Part shown: positions 1 through 5,903 of the stretch, one piece after another | Position numbering within the stretch: position 1 is the first letter of the stretch | Layout of the letters: every line of letters begins with the position of its first letter | DNA from: Methylovulum sp. | GTDB taxonomy: Bacteria; Pseudomonadota; Gammaproteobacteria; Methylococcales; Methylomonadaceae | Assembly (NCBI GenBank): GCA_004299465.1 | Contig: SCST01000509.1 | Coordinates: 1-7,711 of the forward strand | Length of the DNA: 7,711 nt | Reading direction: 5' to 3' | Program-made: the position numbers and the translations under genes | The notes under the pieces: generated by a model | What the model saw: the letters and a program-made list of their open reading frames with translations, nothing else | What the model was told of the DNA's origin: nothing | Databases searched by the model: none

Positions 1-499
1 TATTAACGAGCAAATCGGCTAATTCCTCGGCGGATTTGTCGGCTCTGACCGATCCCTCCTGCTGCGCTTTTTCCAGGCCGTAGCGCAACAAATCCCGATA
101 ATCCCTGACGGCTCTCTGCAAGGAGACCCTGACAACTTCGCTGGTATCGCCGAGTTCGCCCATCAAATTCCCGAGCAGGCAACCCCCCTTAAAATCCGCT
201 TTTTCCAGTTCGGTAACCAGCTCTGCAAAATAACGCTTTATTGCCGTCAGTGCATCCAGTTCCGGGTTTTGTAAATGGGTATCCAGTTGCTGTATGAACG
301 GTGCGATGTAGTGTTGAATGACTTCGGCGCCAAAATTTTCCTTGCTGCCGAAATAATTGTAAAAAGAGCCTTTGGGAATTTGTACGGCATCCAGGATTTC
401 TTTCAAACCGGTGCCGTGATAACCCTGCTGGGTCAGCAAAATGACTCCCTGGGCTAATAAACTTTCTCTGTTGGTTTGTTTTTGTGTGGGTTCAGACAT
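1..499 (-). CDS. TetR/AcrR-family transcriptional regulator, NemR/AcuR-like (partial, 3' end outside window)
   Basis: Reading the minus strand from the ATG at 499-497 gives 166 codons with no stop before the window edge, so the C-terminus is missing (family members are about 190-200 aa). An N-terminal helix (residues 10-25) leads into the helix-turn-helix at about 31-54, with the typical TetR signature IPKGSFYNYFGSKE at 41-54. The ligand-binding half contains KGGCLLGN (104-111) followed by an acidic helix, as in NemR/AcuR-type regulators (TetR_C domains of that group). Such proteins are dimeric repressors released by small electrophiles or other ligands; the ligand here is unknown. Cys107 aligns, from memory, with the redox-sensing Cys106 of E. 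coli NemR. The gene is divergent from lon with a 363 bp gap, so its target more likely lies to the left or is itself. Family assignment is firm; the subgroup is an inference. Confidence 0.93.
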   Translation of the reverse strand, partial: MSEPTQKQTNRESLLAQGVILLTQQGYHGTGLKEILDAVQIPKGSFYNYFGSKENFGAEVIQHYIAPFIQQLDTHLQNPELDALTAIKRYFAELVTELEKADFKGGCLLGNLMGELGDTSEVVRVSLQRAVRDYRDLLRYGLEKAQQEGSVRADKSAEELADLLVN

Positions 500-541
500 G
501 GATGGCTGGTCTTAAAAGGGGTTAACGCAAATTGCAGAAAC

Positions 542-547
542 ATTATA
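542..547 (-). promoter_or_regulatory. Probable -10 box of the TetR-family gene
   Basis: The minus strand reads a perfect TATAAT here, 43 bp upstream of the TetR start codon. No good -35 hexamer lies 16-18 bp further upstream (the minus strand reads AACCGC at 570-565). Just downstream, near the expected transcription start, is the short palindrome GCAAATTGC (527-535) and a GTTAAC palindrome (521-526); either could be part of an autoregulatory operator, but both are too short to be sure. Confidence 0.4.
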
Positions 548-738
548 TCGTAGGCGCAGCAGAAGCGGTTTAGCCGCGCAAGCTGGCAGGTTGTTGCCGA
601 AGACTGATTGACGGCGAGGCGCCATGCCTTATACGAAGAATGATAGCTGACAACCCAAGTAAAATGTAGTTATCGTCGGAGCTGTTTTGACCGCGAAGAG
701 AGCGTTAAAACCGTTCAGGCAGCTTTGGGAAATATCGG

Positions 739-769
739 TTGACAGGCTTCCCTACAAAGCAGGTATGAA
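739..769 (+). promoter_or_regulatory. Possible upstream sigma70 promoter of lon
   Basis: A perfect TTGACA (739-744) is followed after 19 bp by TATGAA (764-769). The -35 is ideal, but the spacer is 2 bp longer than optimal and the -10 matches four of six positions. If used, it would give lon a leader of about 85 nt. Confidence 0.3.
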
Positions 770-784
770 ATTTTATTTTTGGTC

Positions 785-813
785 CTTGCTATTTTAATTA
801 GTGCCCTCATAAT
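785..813 (+). promoter_or_regulatory. Candidate overlapping sigma70 / sigma32 promoter of lon
   Basis: Read as sigma70, TTGCTA (786-791) and CATAAT (808-813) are separated by 16 bp. Read as sigma32, CTTGCT (785-790) and CCTCAT (805-810) are separated by 14 bp, resembling the CTTGAA / CCCCAT heat-shock consensus. Transcription would start near 820, giving a leader of roughly 40 nt before the preferred lon start. lon is a heat-shock gene in E. coli and many proteobacteria, so such a site is expected, but both matches are imperfect and this is inference from sequence alone. Confidence 0.4.
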
Positions 814-849
814 CTTATCTTTAGAATTGTGTTTAAAGATCGCATTGAT

Positions 850-854
850 GGAAA
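850..854 (+). promoter_or_regulatory. Ribosome binding site supporting the lon start at 863
   Basis: GGAAA lies 8 nt before the ATG at 863. The competing in-frame ATG at 848 has only AAAGAT at 835-840 with a 7 nt gap. This, plus alignment with E. coli Lon, favours 863, although 848 (five residues longer) cannot be excluded. Confidence 0.5.
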
Positions 855-862
855 CGCATAAA

Positions 863-3280
863 ATGAAAGAACTAGAACAAACAGATGTATTAATTCCGGT
901 GTTACCGCTTAGAGATGTCGTGGTTTATCCGCACATGGTCATTCCTTTATTTGTCGGCAGGGAACGCTCTATTGATGCGTTGGATGCGGCTATGCGAGAC
1001 AGCAAGCAGGTACTGCTGGTTGCGCAAAAAGAGGCGGAAATTGATGAGCCGGATTTTGCTGACCTTTATCAAGTGGGTACGCTGGCGAATATCCTGCAAT
1101 TATTGAAGTTGCCGGACGGTACCGTCAAGGTATTAGTAGAGGGCAGCCAACGCAGTACAGTGACGCGCTACCAGGATACGGGAAGTTTTTTTTCAGCGAT
1201 GGTCAGTCCGCTGGAAGATGTCTTGAGCTTATCGGATCAAGAGCAGGATGTACTGCAACGGACCGCGATCAGCTCGTTTGAACAGTACGTTAAGCTGAAC
1301 AACAAGATTCCGCCCGAGGTACTGACTTCTTTGGCCGGTATTGACGACCTCAGCCGGCTCGCCGATACGATGGCGGCGCATATGAGCTTAAAAGTCCATG
1401 AAAAGCAAAGGATACTTGAAAACGCCGACATAGAGAGCCGTTTGGAAAATTTGATGACGCTGATGGAAGGCGAAGTCGATATCCTGGAAATGGAAAAGAA
1501 AATCCGTGTTCGCGTCAAGCAGCAAATGGAGAAGAACCAGCGCGAATATTATCTCAATGAGCAAATGAAGGCGATTCAGAAAGAATTGGGCGATATGGAT
1601 GACGTCCCTAATGAAATTGAAGAGCTGGAAAAGAAAATTGCCGATGCGGGCATGTCCAAAGAAGCCAAAGCCAAAGCGGAAGCAGAGCTTAACAAGCTTA
1701 AACTGATGTCGCCGATGTCTGCTGAAGCGACCGTGGTGCGCAATTACATCGACTGGATGGTTAGCGTGCCGTGGAAGAAAAAAACCAAGGTACGGCATGA
1801 TTTAAAAATCGCCGAGCAGGTCTTGGAAGAAGAGCATTACGGTTTGGAGAAGGTTAAAGAGCGTATCCTGGAATATCTTGCCGTGCAACAGCGGGTAAAA
1901 CAGCTTAAGGGACCTATTTTATGTTTGGTGGGGCCTCCAGGCGTCGGCAAGACCTCGCTAGGCGAGTCCATTGCCAGGGCGACCAATCGCAAATATGTGC
2001 GCATGGCTTTGGGCGGCGTACGCGATGAAGCCGAGATTCGCGGGCATCGCCGTACTTATATCGGATCGATGCCGGGGAAAATCTTGCAGAACCTGGCGAA
2101 GGTCAAAACGCGTAACCCAATGTTCCTGCTTGATGAAATAGACAAGATGGCGGCGGATTTTCGCGGCGATCCTGCTTCCGCATTATTAGAGGTTTTGGAC
2201 CCCGAACAGAATCATACATTTTCAGACCATTACCTGGAAGTTGATTTTGATTTGTCTGACGTCATGTTTGTTGCGACGGCGAATACGATGAATATTCCGC
2301 CGGCGTTGCTGGACAGGATGGAAGTGATACGTCTTGCCGGCTATACCGAAGATGAGAAAATCAATATCGCATTGCGCTATTTAATTCCCAAGCAGGTTAA
2401 AAATAACGGGCTTAAAGAAAAGGAAATAGACATATCAGAGCCGGCGGTCAGGAATATGATTCGCTATTACTCGCGCGAAGCGGGAGTTCGTAGCCTGGAG
2501 CGCGATATTTCCAAAATTTGCCGCAAGGTTGTCAAGGCCTTGCTGTTAAAACCCGATAATCATAAGGTGCTGGTTACCGATGAAAATCTAGGCGATTATC
2601 TGGGTGTTAAACGTTTCAACTATGGCATTGCTGAAGAGCAGGACCAGATTGGCCAAGTCACCGGTTTGGCCTGGACGGAAGTGGGCGGCGAGTTGCTGAC
2701 TATTGAGACGGCTGTTATTCCCGGTAAAGGCAAGCATTCGGCAACAGGCAAATTGGGTGAAGTCATGAAGGAGTCGATAGAAGCGGCGATGACCGTGGTC
2801 AGAAGCCGTTCAGACATCCTGGGCATAGATCATGAACTGTTCCAGAAGAATGATATTCATATCCATGTTCCCGAAGGCGCGACACCTAAAGACGGACCGA
2901 GCGCCGGTATAGGCATGTGCACGGCTATTATTTCAGCGTTGACGAAAATACCGGTGCGTGCAAATGTAGCGATGACCGGCGAAATTACCTTGAGAGGCGA
3001 AGTATTGCCGATAGGCGGGTTGAAAGAAAAATTGTTGGCGGCGCACCGTGGCGGCATAACCACCGTTTTAATCCCGGCTGAAAACGAAAAAGACCTGGTG
3101 GAAATACCTGAAAACATCAAACACAACCTGAATATTAAGCCAGTGCATTGGATAGATGAAGTCTTGGAAGTCGCGTTGCAATACCTGCCTGTTCCGACTG
3201 AGAAAATAGTGATTGATGAGCCGGGGAAAAATGATGCAGACGCGGTTAAAACCATCGCAACAGGTCTGACTGCACATTGA
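863..3280 (+). CDS. lon: ATP-dependent protease Lon (LonA type)
   Basis: Cytosolic AAA+ serine protease that unfolds and degrades damaged proteins and short-lived regulators, acting as a hexamer. From the ATG at 863 the protein is 805 aa, against 784 in E. coli. Domains in order are the substrate-binding LAN domain (about 10-200, opening with IPVLPLRDVVVYPHM), a coiled-coil linker (about 200-310), the AAA+ module and the protease domain (about 595-780). Walker A GPPGVGKT is at 357-364 and Walker B FLLDEIDK at 421-428. The catalytic dyad is Ser680 (in DGPSAG) and Lys723 (in GGLKEK), each exactly one residue from the E. coli positions, which supports this start. Starting at TTG 779 would add a hydrophobic segment unlike LonA and is not preferred. 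The C-terminus has a roughly 20-residue polar tail beyond the E. coli end. All catalytic elements are intact. hupB follows 189 bp downstream with its own promoter; clpX is not adjacent upstream. Confidence 0.98.
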   Translation: MKELEQTDVLIPVLPLRDVVVYPHMVIPLFVGRERSIDALDAAMRDSKQVLLVAQKEAEIDEPDFADLYQVGTLANILQLLKLPDGTVKVLVEGSQRSTVTRYQDTGSFFSAMVSPLEDVLSLSDQEQDVLQRTAISSFEQYVKLNNKIPPEVLTSLAGIDDLSRLADTMAAHMSLKVHEKQRILENADIESRLENLMTLMEGEVDILEMEKKIRVRVKQQMEKNQREYYLNEQMKAIQKELGDMDDVPNEIEELEKKIADAGMSKEAKAKAEAELNKLKLMSPMSAEATVVRNYIDWMVSVPWKKKTKVRHDLKIAEQVLEEEHYGLEKVKERILEYLAVQQRVKQLKGPILCLVGPPGVGKTSLGESIARATNRKYVRMALGGVRDEAEIRGHRRTYIGSMPGKILQNLAKVKTRNPMFLLDEIDKMAADFRGDPASALLEVLDPEQNHTFSDHYLEVDFDLSDVMFVATANTMNIPPALLDRMEVIRLAGYTEDEKINIALRYLIPKQVKNNGLKEKEIDISEPAVRNMIRYYSREAGVRSLERDISKICRKVVKALLLKPDNHKVLVTDENLGDYLGVKRFNYGIAEEQDQIGQVTGLAWTEVGGELLTIETAVIPGKGKHSATGKLGEVMKESIEAAMTVVRSRSDILGIDHELFQKNDIHIHVPEGATPKDGPSAGIGMCTAIISALTKIPVRANVAMTGEITLRGEVLPIGGLKEKLLAAHRGGITTVLIPAENEKDLVEIPENIKHNLNIKPVHWIDEVLEVALQYLPVPTEKIVIDEPGKNDADAVKTIATGLTAH

Positions 3281-3283
3281 CAA

Positions 3284-3325
3284 TGTTTGCGGTTTCTGCA
3301 AAAACATAAGCGAAACCGCAAATAT
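3284..3325 (+). terminator. Stem-loop after lon (weak or non-canonical terminator)
   Basis: TTTGCGGTTTC (3286-3296) and GAAACCGCAAA (3312-3322) form a perfect 11 bp inverted repeat, extendable by a G-T wobble and two A-T pairs, with a 15 nt loop. It begins 4-6 nt after the lon stop. No T-run follows, so it may be a partial terminator or an mRNA 3'-end stabiliser rather than a classical intrinsic terminator. Confidence 0.5.
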
Positions 3326-3349
3326 CAAGGCTTCCAGGGGTTTTAATGC

Positions 3350-3379
3350 TTGACACTGGATAAGCCCAGTTGATATAAA
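3350..3379 (+). promoter_or_regulatory. Strong sigma70 promoter of hupB
   Basis: A perfect TTGACA (3350-3355) and TATAAA (3374-3379, five of six) are separated by 18 bp. Transcription would start near 3386, leaving a leader of about 85 nt before hupB. This is the best promoter in the window, as expected for an abundant nucleoid protein and, probably, the two tRNAs behind it. Confidence 0.75.
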
Positions 3380-3388
3380 TACCAGTGT
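3353..3388. repeat. Inverted and direct CCAGT half-sites across the hupB promoter
   Basis: ACACTGG (3353-3359) and CCAGTGT (3382-3388) are a perfect 7 bp inverted repeat, 22 bp apart, overlapping the -35 box and the transcription start. A third copy, CCAGT at 3366-3370, lies in the spacer, inverted relative to ACTGG (3355-3359, 6 bp between) and direct relative to CCAGT (3382-3386, 16 bp offset). The placement fits an operator or a DNA structure acting on the promoter, but no binding protein can be named. Confidence 0.5.
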
Positions 3389-3392
3389 TTCT

Positions 3393-3441
3393 TGTGTTGC
3401 TGTCAGCAGGCATAAGACACACACTCGTCTTGCACAACACA
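3393..3441 (+). promoter_or_regulatory. Potentially structured hupB 5' leader
   Basis: Within the predicted leader, TGTGTTG (3393-3399) can pair with CAACACA (3435-3441), enclosing AAGAC/GTCTT (3414-3418 with 3427-3431). An alternative local palindrome is TGCTG-T-CAGCA (3398-3408), which competes with the outer helix. The stem ends about 15 nt before the Shine-Dalgarno sequence, so it could affect translation. The helices are short and may not be stable. Confidence 0.3.
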
Positions 3442-3469
3442 CAAAATAACTTCCTAAGGGGGAATAATA

Positions 3470-3742
3470 ATGAATAAATCGGAACTTATTGATGCTATAG
3501 CGGAGTCTGCTGATTTGACAAAAGCAGATGCCGGGCGTGCTTTGGATGGTTTCTTAAACGCAGTAACCAGCGCGTTGAGCAAAGGTGATTCTGTCGCTTT
3601 AGTGGGCTTCGGCACTTATTCCGTAAAGGAAAGAGCAGAGCGAAAAGGCCGTAATCCACAAACTGGAGAAGAAATAACGATCAAGGCGGCAAAAATTCCT
3701 TCATTTAAAGCTGGTAAAAGTTTAAAAGATGCTGTAAACTAA
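3470..3742 (+). CDS. hupB: DNA-binding protein HU, beta-like
   Basis: Small basic histone-like protein that bends and compacts DNA as a dimer in the nucleoid. It is 90 aa, the standard HU length. The N-terminal helical dimerisation part (1-45) leads to VGFGTY (45-50), then the beta-ribbon DNA-binding arm carrying GRNPQTG (60-66), with the intercalating Pro63, and the closing IPSFKAGKSLKDAV (76-89). The MNKSELIDAIA start is typical, and a strong AAGGGGGA Shine-Dalgarno (3456-3463) sits just ahead. lon-hupB linkage supports HupB rather than IHF, as does the short C-terminus. HU is a known Lon substrate in E. coli. The stop lies only 12 bp before tRNA-Val, with no terminator between, so co-transcription is likely. 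Confidence 0.97.
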   Translation: MNKSELIDAIAESADLTKADAGRALDGFLNAVTSALSKGDSVALVGFGTYSVKERAERKGRNPQTGEEITIKAAKIPSFKAGKSLKDAVN

Positions 3743-3754
3743 TCAGCATTAGTC

Positions 3755-3830
3755 GGGTGCTTAGCTCAGCTGGGAGAGCGTCGCCCTTACAAGGCGAGGG
3801 TCGGGGGTTCGAACCCCTCAGCACCCACCA
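3755..3830 (+). tRNA. tRNA-Val (anticodon TAC)
   Basis: A 76 nt cloverleaf. Acceptor GGGTGCT pairs with AGCACCC (3820-3826), followed by discriminator A and an encoded CCA (3828-3830). The D arm is TTAGCTCAGCTGGGAGAGC. The anticodon stem TCGCC/GGCGA encloses loop CTTACAA with anticodon TAC at 3788-3790. The T arm GGGGG/CCCCT carries TTCGAAC. It decodes GTA and, through wobble modification, other valine codons. It starts 12 bp after hupB without an evident promoter of its own. Confidence 0.97.
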
Positions 3831-3836
3831 GACTTT

Positions 3837-3913
3837 GGAGTGGTAGTTCAGTTGGTTAGAATACCGGCCTGTCACGCCGGTGGTCGCGGGTTCGAGCCCC
3901 GTCCACTTCGCCA
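3837..3913 (+). tRNA. tRNA-Asp (anticodon GTC)
   Basis: A 77 nt cloverleaf. Acceptor GGAGTGG pairs with CCACTTC (3903-3909) with a G-T at the second pair, then discriminator G, an identity element for Asp, and an encoded CCA (3911-3913). The anticodon stem CCGGC/GCCGG encloses loop CTGTCAC with GTC at 3871-3873. The T loop is TTCGAGC. It follows tRNA-Val after 6 bp and precedes a terminator by 8 bp, so the two tRNAs are processed from one precursor. Confidence 0.97.
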
Positions 3914-3921
3914 AAAATATC

Positions 3922-3959
3922 AAAAAGCCCCGTACCACTTGGTTCGGGGCTTTTTTTTT
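3922..3959 (+). terminator. Strong intrinsic terminator of the hupB-tRNA unit
   Basis: AGCCCCG (3926-3932) pairs with CGGGGCT (3945-3951), with a further ACC/GGT inner helix around a 4 nt loop, and is followed by nine T (3951-3959). An A-run before the stem can extend pairing with the T-tract and may give some activity in the opposite direction. Confidence 0.93.
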
Positions 3960-3989
3960 GCACGGTAGTTAATTTATTAGAGCAGAGCT

Positions 3990-5867
3990 ATGCTGACCAA
4001 AATTAGAGAAAAATCGCAAGGCGCTTTTGCATGGGGTATTTTGATAGTCATTTGTGTACCTTTTGCATTATGGGGTATTAATAATTACTTGGATGGCGGA
4101 CAGGAAGCGCCGGTTGCATCCGTCGGTGATAAGGATTTTTATCAACGCGATGTGAATAAGGCTTATGAGCAATATAGCCAGGGCCTCAGGGGATTAGGCA
4201 TTGATGAACAGACACTGAAAGCGCAGGCCTTACAAAAACTGATAAAAGATGAAGTGTTATTGCAGTATGTTCATGCTAGGGGGCTAACGGCGACAGACGA
4301 CAATAGCCGCGAATTTGTTAAGTCACTCGAATATTTCCAGACGGATGGGCAATTCGATGATAAAAAATACAAATCGCTGCTGGCCTCGCAAAGACTGTCA
4401 TCGAATGAATTCGTCAGTAGAATCCAGAATGCGCTGGTGATGGAGCAGTTTCAGCACAGTATTGTCGATAGCGCGATTGCCACTCAATATGACGTGGAAA
4501 ATTTCTTTAGAATTCAGAACCAGCAGCGAGATGTCGATTATGTGACTATTGCTTTGCAGCCGGTTCCGGAACAGCCTAAGGCGGAGGAGGTTGCCGCTTA
4601 CTACCAGCAGCACCAGGATATGTATCAAGCACCGGAGCAGGTATCTATAGAATATGTCGAATTATCGCTTGCTGAAATCGCTAAAAAAGTAGTCGTTACG
4701 GATGAAAAGTTAAAAGCATTTTATGAAGAGCAAAAAGACCAATACATCACGCCGGAACGTAGGAAAATCAGTCATATCCTGTTCGCTGTGAATGATAAAA
4801 TCACTGAAAAAGCGGCGTTAGAGAAAGCCCAAAAAGCCAAGCAAGAACTGGCAACAAAGGATTTTGCCGTGTTGGCTGCCGAAGTCTCCGATGACAAGCT
4901 AAGCGCTAAAGCAGGCGGCGATTTGGGCTTGTTTAATGTAGGCGTTATGGAAAAGGCCTTTGAAGATGCGGCGACTGCGTTGAAACAAGGCGAAGTGTCA
5001 GGCCCGGTTAAATCCGCGTTTGGTTATCACTTGATCAAGGTAACGGAATTATTGCCGGGTGAAATCAAGGCGTTTGATAGCGTTAAAAATGAACTGACTA
5101 AAGCCTACCAAAAAGCCCAGGCAGAAAATGCTTTTTATGAATCGGGTGAGAAATTAGCGGAATTAAGCTACCAGAACCCGGATAATCTGCAAACAGTAGC
5201 GGATGCCCTGGATCTTTCCGTCAAAAAATCTGCATTGTTTACCAAAGATAAAGGTGAAGGCATTGCCGCCGACGACAAAATCCGTAGCGCCGCATTTACG
5301 GAGGAAGTCCTGCAAGGCAACAACAGCACGCCTATAGAATTGGGTAGCGAGATTTTGCTGGTATTACGTTTGCAGGAGCATAAACCGGCGGCTGTACGTG
5401 ATTTGGAAGCCGTCAGGAAAGACATTGTGGCTGTTTTGTCGAATGATAAAGCCAAATTGTTGACTGCTGAGAAAGCAAAGCAAATAAAAGCGCGCTTACT
5501 CGCCGGCGAAACCATTCAAGCCGTAGCCGCCGAAAGCAAACTCGATGTTAAAAGCGCTAAGCAATTAACCCGTAGAGCCGCTGATTTGCCGTTGCCGTTA
5601 CGTGAAGCGATCTTTAAAGCAGCAAAACCGGTCGGCGGTAAATCCAGCGTATTTATTGCATCGCTACCTTCCGGTGATCAAGTGGTTGCAAGTTTAGCTA
5701 AAGTAACAGAAGGTGTTATGAGTGATTCTGACAAGAAGCAACTTGATTTAGCGAAAAAGAACATCGCTAATGCGTTTGGCCAGGCTGAATTCAACGCTGT
5801 GCTAAACAGCCTGGAGGCTGGCGCCGATATATCGGTTAAGGAGGCATCCAAGAAAGCCGCTGAATAG
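3990..5867 (+). CDS. ppiD: Periplasmic folding chaperone PpiD (SurA/parvulin family)
   Basis: Inner-membrane protein facing the periplasm that receives newly translocated proteins at the Sec channel. It is 625 aa (E. coli 623). A short cytoplasmic N-terminus is followed by one transmembrane anchor at about 12-34, a SurA-like N-terminal chaperone region (about 40-190), a parvulin domain at about 257-355, and a C-terminal SurA/PpiD-like helical region. The parvulin part has ISHILF (His262), GGDLG (309-313), Met320, Phe324 and FGYHLIKV (His347). The E. coli PpiD parvulin domain is reported to be inactive; here both active-site histidine positions are kept. The ATG follows a weak AGAG Shine-Dalgarno (3979-3982). 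Only 30 bp separate the gene from the preceding terminator and no convincing promoter is visible there, so its expression route is unclear. The C-terminus is rich in Lys, Ala and Glu. lon-hupB-ppiD linkage supports the name. Confidence 0.95.
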   Translation: MLTKIREKSQGAFAWGILIVICVPFALWGINNYLDGGQEAPVASVGDKDFYQRDVNKAYEQYSQGLRGLGIDEQTLKAQALQKLIKDEVLLQYVHARGLTATDDNSREFVKSLEYFQTDGQFDDKKYKSLLASQRLSSNEFVSRIQNALVMEQFQHSIVDSAIATQYDVENFFRIQNQQRDVDYVTIALQPVPEQPKAEEVAAYYQQHQDMYQAPEQVSIEYVELSLAEIAKKVVVTDEKLKAFYEEQKDQYITPERRKISHILFAVNDKITEKAALEKAQKAKQELATKDFAVLAAEVSDDKLSAKAGGDLGLFNVGVMEKAFEDAATALKQGEVSGPVKSAFGYHLIKVTELLPGEIKAFDSVKNELTKAYQKAQAENAFYESGEKLAELSYQNPDNLQTVADALDLSVKKSALFTKDKGEGIAADDKIRSAAFTEEVLQGNNSTPIELGSEILLVLRLQEHKPAAVRDLEAVRKDIVAVLSNDKAKLLTAEKAKQIKARLLAGETIQAVAAESKLDVKSAKQLTRRAADLPLPLREAIFKAAKPVGGKSSVFIASLPSGDQVVASLAKVTEGVMSDSDKKQLDLAKKNIANAFGQAEFNAVLNSLEAGADISVKEASKKAAE

Positions 5868-5879
5868 AAAACAAAATCC

Positions 5880-5903
5880 GGGGGCTTTTAAGCCCCCTTT
5901 TTT
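5880..5903. terminator. Bidirectional terminator between ppiD and the convergent DUF4010 gene
   Basis: GGGGGCT (5880-5886) and AGCCCCC (5891-5897) form a GC-rich hairpin with a 4 nt loop, followed by six T (5898-5903) in the plus direction. On the minus strand the hairpin is followed by a T-rich stretch (complement of 5871-5877). It starts 12 bp after the ppiD stop and lies directly beyond the minus-strand stop, whose last base is shared with the T-tract. Confidence 0.9.

Larger units (their letters stand above)
500..862. other. Intergenic region between the TetR gene and lon
   Basis: About 360 bp with no credible gene. It carries the divergent control signals: the TetR -10 box near 542-547 and several plus-strand sigma70-like candidates. 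These are TTGACG-N16-TATACG at 608-635, TTGACA-N19-TATGAA at 739-769, and the best-placed pair at 785-813. Short GC-rich inverted repeats (for example GCGG/CCGC at 565-577) are present but too small to call. The part from about 770 to 847 is AT-rich and happens to be open in the lon frame. No RNA gene or mobile-element trace was recognised. Confidence 0.7.

Noticed and set aside
275..457. 60-codon plus-strand open frame near the left edge
   Set aside because: It lies antisense to the TetR-family gene, whose helix-turn-helix is unmistakable on the minus strand.
500..862. Possible small RNA or gene remnant in the TetR-lon gap
   Set aside because: There are promoter-like hexamers but no terminator-like hairpin with a T-run before lon and no conserved coding trace, so no RNA gene is supported.
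1388..1798. 136-codon minus-strand open frame inside lon
   Set aside because: It lies opposite the coiled-coil part of lon, shows no recognisable domain or start signal, and its composition (rich in His, Phe, Leu) is the expected mirror of the Glu/Lys/Met-rich sense frame.
2857..3442. Overlapping minus-strand open frames over the lon 3' end and the hupB promoter
   Set aside because: They overlap one another in different frames, have low-complexity Cys/Phe/Ser-rich products and run against the clearly coding lon frame and a clear promoter.
3755..3913. Tandem tRNAs as an integration site for a mobile element
   Set aside because: Both tRNAs are intact and flanked by housekeeping genes; no integrase gene or duplicated tRNA 3' end is visible in the window.
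3705..3938. Minus-strand open frame of 77 codons across the tRNA genes
   Set aside because: It is the antisense reading of the two tRNAs, containing the familiar spurious strings GLEPAT and LRGSNPRP that appear in mis-annotated tRNA-derived proteins.
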